From contig JBMNSQ010000050.1 of the NCBI GenBank assembly GCA_050945275.1, positions 1-11,510 of the forward strand: DNA of 11,510 bases. The letters run 5' to 3'. The notes under the pieces are model-generated. The model saw nothing but the letters and a program-made list of their open reading frames with translations. It was not told where the DNA came from and ran no database searches. The first letter of the stretch is position 1; each line of letters begins with the position of its first letter. The stretch is from JAAYWY01 sp050945275 (GTDB taxonomy: Bacteria > Bacillota > DTU030 > DUMP01). Shown piece after piece: positions 5,753 to 11,510 of this stretch. Both the position numbers and the translations under genes were made by a program.

Positions 5753-7276
5753 ATGGATTTACAAGTACGGCAGATGAGCACTAAACTCAGGGACTTTTGG
5801 CAAGACGCAAGCCCGGGACTAAAACAGCGTCTTGTCCTTGGGCTGGTGCTTGGAATTTCCTTGGTGGCAGCGGTGGTGCTGTTTACACGACCTAGTTACG
5901 GAACACTTTTTAGTAATCTTACACCCGCTGATGCTGGTCAGATAGGTCAGCGATTACAGGATATGAATATAGTTTACCGGCTGGGCGATGATGGCAAGAG
6001 CATTCTTGTTCCTGACGACAAAGTGTATGAGCTCCGTAACCGATTAGCGATGGAAGGCCTGCCTAAAGGAAGTATGGTGGGGTTTGAGATTTTCGATCAA
6101 TCCAAGCTTGGTGTCACTGACTTTGAGCGTCGTATAGGGTACATGCGGGCTCTAAGAGGGGAGCTAGCGCGTACCATCAGCCAATTAGAAGGTGTGCGTT
6201 CTGCTCAAGTAGAGCTTGTTTTGCCGGAGGAGCGGCTATTTAGTAAAGACGTGCGACCTCCTACCGCGTCTGTAATGCTAGACACAGTAGGCCAATTAGA
6301 TCCCAGTCAAGTGCGTGCTATTTCGCACTTAGTGTCCCACAGTGTAGAAGGACTAACACCGGACAATATCACAGTGATTGATACTCGTGGTCAGGTGTTG
6401 TCTGACTTAATTGATCCTGATGTGTCAGTAACAGGCTTGTCTACTTCTCAATTACAGTTGCAGCGGTCGGTAGAGAGAGAGATTGAACGCAATGTACAAA
6501 CCATGTTGGAGCAGGTGTTAGGTTATCAGATGGTGGTAACCAGAGTTAAAGCCGAACTTAATTTTGACCAACGAGAGGTTACCAACGAATTTTTTCAACC
6601 GGTAGTGGATGACGAAGGGATTGTCCGCAGTATGCAGGAACTGCGAAGAACCTTTGACGGTCAAGCCGCAGCTACCGGTTTCGCTGGAACACCCACTAAT
6701 CTACCGCCTACATACCAAACTCCGGATGGTAACGAAGGGCATTACGAGGAAGTAGAAACCACCAAGAATTACGAGATCAACCAAACACGAGAACATTATG
6801 TGGTGGCTCCAGGTAGCGTACGCCACTTGTCAGTATCAGTCCTGGTTAACTCTAACCGTGATGGCGGCTTTACGCAGCATGAACTAGATGCTGTTCAAAC
6901 TGCTGTGGCCCATGCTGTTGGTCTTCGTCCTGAGGACCGACAAGATCAGATTAGTGTAGTCGCGTTACCTTTTACTGAGGAGGTCATGGAACCAGCGCCA
7001 ATATCACCTTGGGAGATACAGACATCACTTATATACGTTGCGTTAGGGTTCATGGCGCTATTTTGCTCGGCTTTGGTATTTTGGGGTATTCGACGCCGGC
7101 GTGTTCCTAAAGAAGCTGAGTTGCCGCCAGTGGAAATGGCAATTCATGAAGCTGCTGCTGCCGAGGAGGACCCAGAAGCTATCGAGCGTAATAAAATTCG
7201 CAAAGAAGTAGAGCGCTTAGCTAGGCAGCGACCGGAGGAATTGGCCCAGCTGCTATCTACATGGATGAGTGAGTAA
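5753..7276 (+). CDS. fliF: FliF, flagellar MS-ring protein
   Basis: FliF forms the MS ring in the cytoplasmic membrane, the base on which rod, switch and export gate assemble. It has 507 residues, slightly shorter than the B. subtilis protein. A first membrane helix is at about residues 27-44 (LVLGLVLGISLVAAVVLF) and a second at about 426-446 (LIYVALGFMALFCSALVFWG). The large segment between contains the ring-building domains, with SYGTLFSNLTPADAGQI (48-64) and the YLR/secretin-like block with GYMRALRGELARTISQLEGV and ARV-type VELVLPEERLF. After the second helix an Arg-rich stop (IRRRRVP) leads to a cytoplasmic tail ending in RPEELAQLLSTWMSE, the FliG-binding motif. A Shine-Dalgarno GAGGTG (5742-5747) precedes the ATG. 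fliG begins 16 nt after the TAA. Confidence 0.97.
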   Translation: MDLQVRQMSTKLRDFWQDASPGLKQRLVLGLVLGISLVAAVVLFTRPSYGTLFSNLTPADAGQIGQRLQDMNIVYRLGDDGKSILVPDDKVYELRNRLAMEGLPKGSMVGFEIFDQSKLGVTDFERRIGYMRALRGELARTISQLEGVRSAQVELVLPEERLFSKDVRPPTASVMLDTVGQLDPSQVRAISHLVSHSVEGLTPDNITVIDTRGQVLSDLIDPDVSVTGLSTSQLQLQRSVEREIERNVQTMLEQVLGYQMVVTRVKAELNFDQREVTNEFFQPVVDDEGIVRSMQELRRTFDGQAAATGFAGTPTNLPPTYQTPDGNEGHYEEVETTKNYEINQTREHYVVAPGSVRHLSVSVLVNSNRDGGFTQHELDAVQTAVAHAVGLRPEDRQDQISVVALPFTEEVMEPAPISPWEIQTSLIYVALGFMALFCSALVFWGIRRRRVPKEAELPPVEMAIHEAAAAEEDPEAIERNKIRKEVERLARQRPEELAQLLSTWMSE

Positions 7277-7292
7277 GTAAGGCGGTGATTCT

Positions 7293-8300
7293 TTGCGTTA
7301 TGGTTTAAGTGGTAAAGTAAAAGCAGCAATACTTTTGGTGACTTTGGGAACAGAACTCTCTAGCCAGGTACTGAAGCATTTACGGGAAGATCAAATTGAA
7401 GAGCTCACGCTGGAAATAGCTGGTTTAAGAAGCGTGGAGGCTGACGTGGCCGATGCTGTTCTGAAAGAGTTTCATCAGCTCTGTTTAGCTAGACAGTATA
7501 TTGCCCAAGGGGGCATTGAGTATGCTCAGGATATGTTAGAACGAGCCCTGGGGACCCAACGGGCAATAGATATTATTAATCGTTTAACAGCGTCATTGCA
7601 GGTGCGTCCGTTTGATTTTGCCCGCAAGACTGATGCCAGCCAGCTTTTAAATTTTATTCAAAACGAGCATTCACAGACAATTGCTCTAGTTGCTGCCTAT
7701 TTACAGCCAGACCAAGCGGCCGAAATTATTGCTTCTTTGGCGCCAGAGAAACAGATTGAGGTTGCTAAACGGATAGCACTTATGGATAGCACATCGCCGG
7801 ATGTAATTCAGCAAGTGGAACAAGTGCTGGAAAGAAAACTGGCAGCCACGGCTAGCCAGGAATATGCTCAAGCAGGGGGTATTGAGTCCATTGTCGATGT
7901 ACTCAATGCTGTTGATCGAGGTACAGAAAAGACGATTCTAGAAGCTTTGGCCGAGCAGGAGCCAGACTTGGCTGAGGAAATAAAACGACGCTTGTTTACT
8001 TTCGAAGATATTGTGCAATTGGACGACAGGGCTGTTATGCGGGTACTGCGCGAAATTGATCTCAATAAAGATTTGCCGTTTGCCCTAAAGGTGGCCAGCG
8101 AAGAGGTGCAACGCAAGATTTTCAAAAACATGTCCAAACGGGCCGTAGAAACACTTCAGGAAGAGATGAATTATCTTGGACCGGTACGGCTGCGCGATGT
8201 AGAGGAAGCGCAGCAAAAAATTGTTAACATTATTCGCAAGCTGGAAGAGAGCGGAGAAATCGTGATTGCCCGGGCTGGGGAGGATGAGTTGATTGTCTAG
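7293..8300 (+). CDS. fliG: FliG, flagellar motor switch / rotor torque protein
   Basis: FliG sits on the cytoplasmic face of the MS ring, binds FliF through its N-domain and FliM through its middle domain, and interacts with stators through its C-domain to produce torque. The start is TTG 7293, supported by AAGGCGGTGA (7279-7288), a near-ideal Shine-Dalgarno. The product has 335 residues, as usual. The middle domain carries EHSQTIA (125-131), the local form of the EHPQTIA FliM-binding motif. The C-domain has TFEDIVQLDDRAVMRVLREI with the charged residues of the torque helix, then KIFKNMSKRAVETLQEEM, GPVRLRDVEEAQQKIV and an acidic GEDELIV terminus. The last 8 nt overlap fliH. Confidence 0.97.
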   Translation: MRYGLSGKVKAAILLVTLGTELSSQVLKHLREDQIEELTLEIAGLRSVEADVADAVLKEFHQLCLARQYIAQGGIEYAQDMLERALGTQRAIDIINRLTASLQVRPFDFARKTDASQLLNFIQNEHSQTIALVAAYLQPDQAAEIIASLAPEKQIEVAKRIALMDSTSPDVIQQVEQVLERKLAATASQEYAQAGGIESIVDVLNAVDRGTEKTILEALAEQEPDLAEEIKRRLFTFEDIVQLDDRAVMRVLREIDLNKDLPFALKVASEEVQRKIFKNMSKRAVETLQEEMNYLGPVRLRDVEEAQQKIVNIIRKLEESGEIVIARAGEDELIV

Positions 8301-9084
8301 CGTCTGGAAAAAGCCTTCTATTAGCCCGCAATTGGCTGTAGTTGAGACATTGCCAGCGGCGCCAATGCAACAAGACACAGTAACCAACCAGCTTAACTCA
8401 GATGGTAGTAATAGTCGTTGCCGGCGATGCCAGGCCCATCTAGCCACAATTATGAAGGACAATATCCTGGCAGCTACCAAGTTTAAAGTTGCAGCTCTTG
8501 AAAAGGCTGCTCGCAAGTGCGCTGAGGACATAATTACCCAAGCTGAGCTCGAAGCGGCTGATATCAAGGAACAAGCTAAAGCTGAGGGTTACCGCTCTGG
8601 TTACGACACGGGGTACGATGTCGGTCGAAACGAGGCCGAGCGTTTAAAAGAACAGGCTAAGCTGTTGATAGTACAGGCTGAGAGTGAGCGTGCCAATATG
8701 TTAGCTGAAGTTAGACCCCAAGTACTGGAGCTAGCTTTAGCTATAGCCGAACGGATCTTGCGGCGGGAGTTAGCTGAGTCGCCTTATACCACAATTGAGT
8801 TATTAAAAGCGGCGGTGGATAAATTACCGGACGGTGAAGCTGTTACAGTGGAAGTGTCACCCGGTATGGCCACTGCCTGGCTCGATGCTGAAGAGATGGT
8901 CCAAGAAGCAATGGGTGACCGTTCGTATAGGATTATTGAAAGTCCTTATGTGCCCACAGGTGAGTTTTTGTTATCGTCGGAGGTGGGGAATGTTGACGCC
9001 CGGTTGCAGCCCCAGTTAGATATTTGCCGACGACAGTTATTAGAGGAGAATGCCGATGCCTTGCCCGAAGCTGGATTTAACTGA
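8293..9084 (+). CDS. fliH: FliH, flagellar export ATPase regulator/stator
   Basis: FliH binds FliI, holds it at the export gate and restrains its ATPase activity; it resembles the peripheral stalk of F/V-type ATPases. The start is TTG 8293, overlapping the fliG stop, with GGGGAGG (8277-8283) 9 nt upstream. The MSSVWKKP N-terminus fits FliH. The product has 263 residues. A variable, probably disordered N-terminal region (1-50) is followed by a long Ala/Glu/Lys-rich coiled coil. That contains the glycine-repeat signature, Gly99, 103, 107 and 111 in GYRSGYDTGYDVG, which is diagnostic of FliH/YscL. The C-terminal globular domain (about 130-255) has LALAIAERILRRELAESP. Unusually, Cys43 and Cys46 form a CxxC with basic neighbours (RCRRCQ), and Cys76 follows. 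The last 29 nt overlap fliI. Confidence 0.93.
   Translation: MSSVWKKPSISPQLAVVETLPAAPMQQDTVTNQLNSDGSNSRCRRCQAHLATIMKDNILAATKFKVAALEKAARKCAEDIITQAELEAADIKEQAKAEGYRSGYDTGYDVGRNEAERLKEQAKLLIVQAESERANMLAEVRPQVLELALAIAERILRRELAESPYTTIELLKAAVDKLPDGEAVTVEVSPGMATAWLDAEEMVQEAMGDRSYRIIESPYVPTGEFLLSSEVGNVDARLQPQLDICRRQLLEENADALPEAGFN
9043..9048 (+). promoter_or_regulatory. ribosome binding site deciding the fliI start
   Basis: GAGGAG, inside the end of fliH, lies 7 nt before ATG 9056 but only 1 nt before the other in-frame ATG at 9050. ATG 9056 is therefore the better start. Confidence 0.7.
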
Positions 9085-10396
9085 GTATAAGGAGCTATTA
9101 AAAACTCTAGACCCTCTTCGGGCCTGGGGACGAGTATCGCGATTAGTGGGATTTACCTTGGAATCTCAAGGACCACCGGCCCAAATCGGAGAGCTTTGTT
9201 TGTTATCCCCAACTAATTCTGATCCTACTTATGCTGAGGTAGTGGGGTTTCGCGATCGACACTTGCTACTTATGCCCATCGGTGACCTTGCTGGCATTGC
9301 GCCTGGAACAAGAGTAGAGGCCACTGGGCAGCCACTAATGGTAGCGGTGGGACCTGAACTTAAGGGCCGGGTGTTGGATGGCTTAGGTCGTGTTATGGAT
9401 GGTGGACCACCGCTTACTGGTGATGTTATGTATCCCTTGAAAGCACAGGCTCCGCATCCGCTACGCCGCCAACGGATTAGTAAGCAATTGGCTCTAGGAC
9501 TTAAGGTGGTGGATGGGCTTATTGCCTGTGGGCAGGGCCAACGACTAGGCATTTTTGCTGGCAGCGGAGTGGGTAAAAGCACTCTTTTGGGCATGATGGC
9601 CAAAAATACCACAGCTGATATTAACGTAGTGGCCCTAATTGGAGAGCGTGGCCGTGAGGTGAGGGAGTTTCTGGACAACTCTTTAGGCAGTGAGGGCTTG
9701 GCACGGTCGGTTGTGGTGGTGGCTACATCCGATCAGCCGCCGCTGCTTCGGGTAAAAGGGGCCTTCACGGCTATTAGTATCGCTGAGTACTTTCGTGATC
9801 AAGGGTTAAATGTGTTATTGATGATGGATTCGGTAACTCGCTTGGCCATGGCACAGCGTGAAATCGGCTTGGCCATCGGGGAACCGCCTACCACTAAAGG
9901 CTATACTCCGTCAGTATTTGCTCTTCTGCCTCAGTTACTGGAGCGGGCCGGTGCAGCTGAGCGTGGAACCATAACCGGCTTGTTTACGGTATTGGTGGAT
10001 GGTGATGATCTTTTGGATCCTATTGCCGATGCTGTTCGTAGTATTTTAGATGGCCATATTGTATTAACCAGGCGGTTAGCTAGTCGTAACCATTACCCAG
10101 CAGTTGATGTTCTTCAAAGTGTAAGCCGAGTAATGCCGGACGTGGTTTCTGCGGAGCAACTTAAATTGGCGCAGCAAGCTCGAGAGGTTCTGGCGGTATA
10201 TCAAGAAGCGGAGGATTTAATAAACGTCGGGGCCTATGTAGCCGGTAGTAATCCGGCCATCGACCGAGCCCGGCTCCTAATAGAGCCGCTGCATGCTTTT
10301 TTGCAGCAGGAAGTTGACGAATCCTATTCCTTAGCCCAAACACGTCGTCTTTTGGTCCAGGCTCTACAGGAGCAGAACACAAGGGGGACTATGTAA
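9056..10396 (+). CDS. fliI: FliI, flagellum-specific type III export ATPase
   Basis: FliI is a hexameric, F1-beta-like ATPase that docks export substrates and chaperones at the flagellar gate. ATG 9056 gives 446 residues, typical for the family. The N-terminal beta-barrel region (about 20-95) is followed by the nucleotide-binding domain. Walker A is AGSGVGKS at 168-175, the catalytic glutamate is Glu197 in LIGERGREV, and Walker B is LLMMD at 254-258. Other family blocks are DSVTRLAMAQREIGLAIGEP, KGYTPSVFALLPQLLERAG and GHIVLTRRLASRNHYPAVDV. The C-terminal helical domain, from about 355, contains the SVSRVMPDV stretch. Flagellar rather than virulence type III identity follows from its neighbours. 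It overlaps fliH by 29 nt and its TAA is 1 nt before fliJ, which suggests translational coupling of all three export-complex genes. Confidence 0.97.
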   Translation: MPCPKLDLTEYKELLKTLDPLRAWGRVSRLVGFTLESQGPPAQIGELCLLSPTNSDPTYAEVVGFRDRHLLLMPIGDLAGIAPGTRVEATGQPLMVAVGPELKGRVLDGLGRVMDGGPPLTGDVMYPLKAQAPHPLRRQRISKQLALGLKVVDGLIACGQGQRLGIFAGSGVGKSTLLGMMAKNTTADINVVALIGERGREVREFLDNSLGSEGLARSVVVVATSDQPPLLRVKGAFTAISIAEYFRDQGLNVLLMMDSVTRLAMAQREIGLAIGEPPTTKGYTPSVFALLPQLLERAGAAERGTITGLFTVLVDGDDLLDPIADAVRSILDGHIVLTRRLASRNHYPAVDVLQSVSRVMPDVVSAEQLKLAQQAREVLAVYQEAEDLINVGAYVAGSNPAIDRARLLIEPLHAFLQQEVDESYSLAQTRRLLVQALQEQNTRGTM

Positions 10397-10397
10397 A

Positions 10398-10835
10398 GTG
10401 AAGTTTTCCTTTTCCTTGGCGCGGCTACTTAAAATAAATAACATCTGGGAAGAGCAGGCCAAGTTAAAGTTAGCTGTGGCGATGACGGCTTATATAAACG
10501 AAGAGCAATTACTAAATGCAAAGGCCGAATACCTGGATGCTGTCTGGTCCAAGCTGACGACGTCTGGCGAAAGACAGGCTCGCCAGCTTGGTCAAAGCTT
10601 TCTGCTGACTAAGCTGGCCCAGGCAGATTGCAAACGACAACAGGATAAAGTCCAACAAGCCAAAGCAGCTTGGACCGCGGCCAGGCAAGAGTTTGTTGAG
10701 CGCCGAACGCGACGTCAGGCATTAAGTAGCCTGGAGGAAAAGAAATATATTGAGTTTTTGCAAGCCGAAAAGAGGTCTGAGGGTAAGCAGTTGGATGAAG
10801 TAGCCACTGTTTCCTACCGCCGGAGGAGGGAGTGA
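10398..10835 (+). CDS. fliJ: FliJ, flagellar export chaperone escort / central-stalk protein
   Basis: FliJ is a small coiled-coil protein that inserts into the FliI hexamer like the gamma subunit of F1 and escorts unloaded chaperones. GTG 10398 follows the fliI stop by 1 nt; AAGGGGG (10381-10387) lies 10 nt upstream. The 145 residues start MKFSFSLARLLKINNI, as FliJ proteins do. The rest is almost entirely charged, helical and Ala/Gln/Lys/Glu-rich without prolines: two antiparallel coiled-coil helices at about residues 12-60 and 70-135. The C-terminus is very basic (SYRRRRE). Sequence conservation in FliJ is low, so the call depends on the N-terminal motif, length, coiled-coil character and position directly after fliI. 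Confidence 0.88.
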   Translation: MKFSFSLARLLKINNIWEEQAKLKLAVAMTAYINEEQLLNAKAEYLDAVWSKLTTSGERQARQLGQSFLLTKLAQADCKRQQDKVQQAKAAWTAARQEFVERRTRRQALSSLEEKKYIEFLQAEKRSEGKQLDEVATVSYRRRRE

Positions 10836-10836
10836 T

Positions 10837-11385
10837 GTGGCAAAAGTAGTGAGTATCCCGAAAGATGTGCCTAAGTGCCGGCGTTGGCTGGCTGGGTTTG
10901 GAGTAACCTTGTCACTGTTATTTATTGTGGGATTAGCTTTTTTAGTGCTGAGTTTTCTAGGAGTTGTCCGTCCTCCGTCTATCTTATCCAATTTGCCATG
11001 GGTGGCATCTTCCCCTATGGAACCAGAAGAAACGGAACTGGATCAATTAGTGCGGGAAAACGAAGCGTTGCTGGCCGATTTAAACCTACTCTCCCAGCAG
11101 TTAAGAGATCGCGAGGTTGAAATTGCTGCTTTGCAGCAAGAAGTGACAAGCATTAGAAGCGAGCTTAATCAAATGATGTTGAAGGAAGAGAATGTAGCTG
11201 CTATGATTCCGGTATATGGTAGCATGGATCCTCAAGTGGCAGCTGCTATCTTAGAAAGACTCCCTAACAACGATGTTTTGGCTATCTTAACCAAGCTCAA
11301 GAAGGACCAAGCGGCTGCTATTTTGGCCGCTTTAGGTAGCGAAAGGGCTTCTGAGCTCACTTTAGCTTGGGCGGATGGGGAGTAA
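10837..11385 (+). CDS. MotE/YlxF-like membrane protein with MgtE-N-type C-terminal domain
   Basis: The start is GTG 10837, one base after the fliJ stop, with GGAGGAGGG (10822-10830) upstream. The 182-residue product has a short basic N-terminus (KCRRW), one membrane helix at about residues 21-44 and a Pro/Ser linker. A coiled coil at about 65-115 follows (ENEALLADLNLLSQQLRD, then EIAALQQEV). The C-terminal domain (127-178) reads YGSMDPQVAAAILERLP, then LAILTKLKKDQAAAILAALG, the helical repeat shared with the MgtE N-domain and found in MotE and YlxF. In B. subtilis ylxF lies at this place, between fliJ and fliK. In other bacteria MotE chaperones MotC in the periplasm. Orientation here should put the coiled coil and the C-domain outside the membrane. 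Exact function in Bacillota is not established; an involvement in export or motor assembly is inference from position. Confidence 0.8.
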   Translation: MAKVVSIPKDVPKCRRWLAGFGVTLSLLFIVGLAFLVLSFLGVVRPPSILSNLPWVASSPMEPEETELDQLVRENEALLADLNLLSQQLRDREVEIAALQQEVTSIRSELNQMMLKEENVAAMIPVYGSMDPQVAAAILERLPNNDVLAILTKLKKDQAAAILAALGSERASELTLAWADGE

Positions 11386-11431
11386 TAATCAATATAGAAA
11401 GGAGCATTCCTGTAATAAACAAATACCGTCT

Positions 11432-11460
11432 TTGAAGTAAACGGCACCTCACATTAGAAT
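11432..11460 (+). promoter_or_regulatory. candidate internal sigma-A promoter before the next flagellar gene
   Basis: TTGAAG (11432-11437) and TAGAAT (11455-11460) have an exact 17-bp spacer; each hexamer differs little from consensus. Initiation is predicted near 11466-11468. The 125 nt after the MotE-like gene contain no open frame of note, which is unusual in an operon with gaps of 0-16 nt, so an internal promoter is a reasonable reading. Confidence 0.4.
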
Positions 11461-11464
11461 AAGG

Positions 11465-11485
11465 TTGTGGACGGTCAGTTCACAA
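11465..11485 (+). promoter_or_regulatory. stem-loop in the leader of the next gene
   Basis: TTGTGGAC (11465-11472) pairs with GTTCACAA (11478-11485) around a five-base loop: 8 bp including one G-U, with GG/CC extending it past a single bulged T. No T tract follows, so it is not a terminator. It begins where transcription from the candidate promoter would start and ends 9 nt before the next Shine-Dalgarno. It could be a 5'-end stabilising hairpin, a processing site or an operator palindrome. Confidence 0.5.
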
Positions 11486-11494
11486 TCCAAATCT

Positions 11495-11503
11495 AAGGGA
11501 GGT
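11495..11503 (+). promoter_or_regulatory. ribosome binding site of a gene starting beyond the window
   Basis: AAGGGAGGT is a strong Shine-Dalgarno and only seven bases remain after it (TACCTAAG includes the final T), with no start codon among them. A start codon is expected within a few bases past the edge. By comparison with B. subtilis the gene may be fliK (hook-length control), but none of its coding sequence is visible. Confidence 0.6.
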
Positions 11504-11510
11504 ACCTAAG

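Noticed and set aside
8085..8567. 160-codon minus-strand frame spanning the fliG-fliH junction
   Set aside because: It is antisense to two well-identified genes and has no plausible domain or independent signals.
9229..9678. 149-codon minus-strand frame opposite fliI
   Set aside because: It lies fully within the conserved FliI ATPase region on the other strand and shows no family motif; it is a codon-bias shadow.
11398..11430. Possible tiny gene after AAAGGAG in the last intergenic region
   Set aside because: Only ATT or GTA could serve as a start and the frames close after a few codons; not supported.

Overview
This window is a chromosomal segment of a motile, low-to-moderate GC Gram-positive bacterium (Bacillota). 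The evidence is gene order and gene content together: the 3' end of a folate-dependent trmFO, then xerC, hslV, hslU and codY, then the start of the large flagellar operon (flgB, flgC, fliE, fliF, fliG, fliH, fliI, fliJ and a MotE/YlxF-like gene). As I recall it, this matches the codV-clpQ-clpY-codY-flgB order of Bacillus subtilis. A Clostridia-like lineage is more likely than Bacilli: the HslV active-site residue is Thr rather than the Ser of Bacillus ClpQ, and CodY carries a cysteine-containing loop of a kind I associate with clostridial CodY. That placement is inference. No mobile element, CRISPR array, rRNA or tRNA is visible.

Layout, all on the + strand. Positions 1-615 hold the C-terminal half of TrmFO. 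After a 78-nt gap with a possible sigma-A promoter come xerC (694-1584), the HslV and HslU coding regions (1604-3544) and codY (3568-4341). A strong rho-independent terminator (4378-4408) closes this first operon. The 240-nt gap that follows holds a 16-bp perfect tandem repeat, part of three copies of GAAKCAGGAA, and a sigma-A-like promoter just before flgB. From 4582 to 11385 the flagellar genes are packed with gaps of 0-16 nt or short overlaps. They encode rod proteins (FlgB, FlgC), the rod/MS-ring adaptor (FliE), the MS ring (FliF), the rotor switch (FliG), the export ATPase complex (FliH, FliI, FliJ) and a MotE-like membrane protein. The last 125 nt hold a candidate internal promoter, an 8-bp stem-loop and a strong Shine-Dalgarno site right at the window edge, so another gene (fliK by synteny) probably starts just outside.

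The most unusual feature is in hslVU. The HslV reading frame has no stop codon where the family normally ends. The codon there is TGG, one base from TGA, and the frame runs through Trp-Thr straight into a complete HslU. As written, the DNA encodes a 646-residue HslV-HslU polypeptide with all catalytic motifs of both subunits intact. A good internal Shine-Dalgarno and ATG could still give free HslU. This is either a genuine protease-ATPase fusion or a single-base substitution or sequencing error.

Functionally, the first operon combines tRNA modification, chromosome-dimer resolution, regulated proteolysis and nutrient sensing. The second builds the flagellar base from the inside out. CodY is known to repress motility genes in B. 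subtilis, so its position just upstream of flgB may be relevant, but I see no clear CodY box in the flgB leader.
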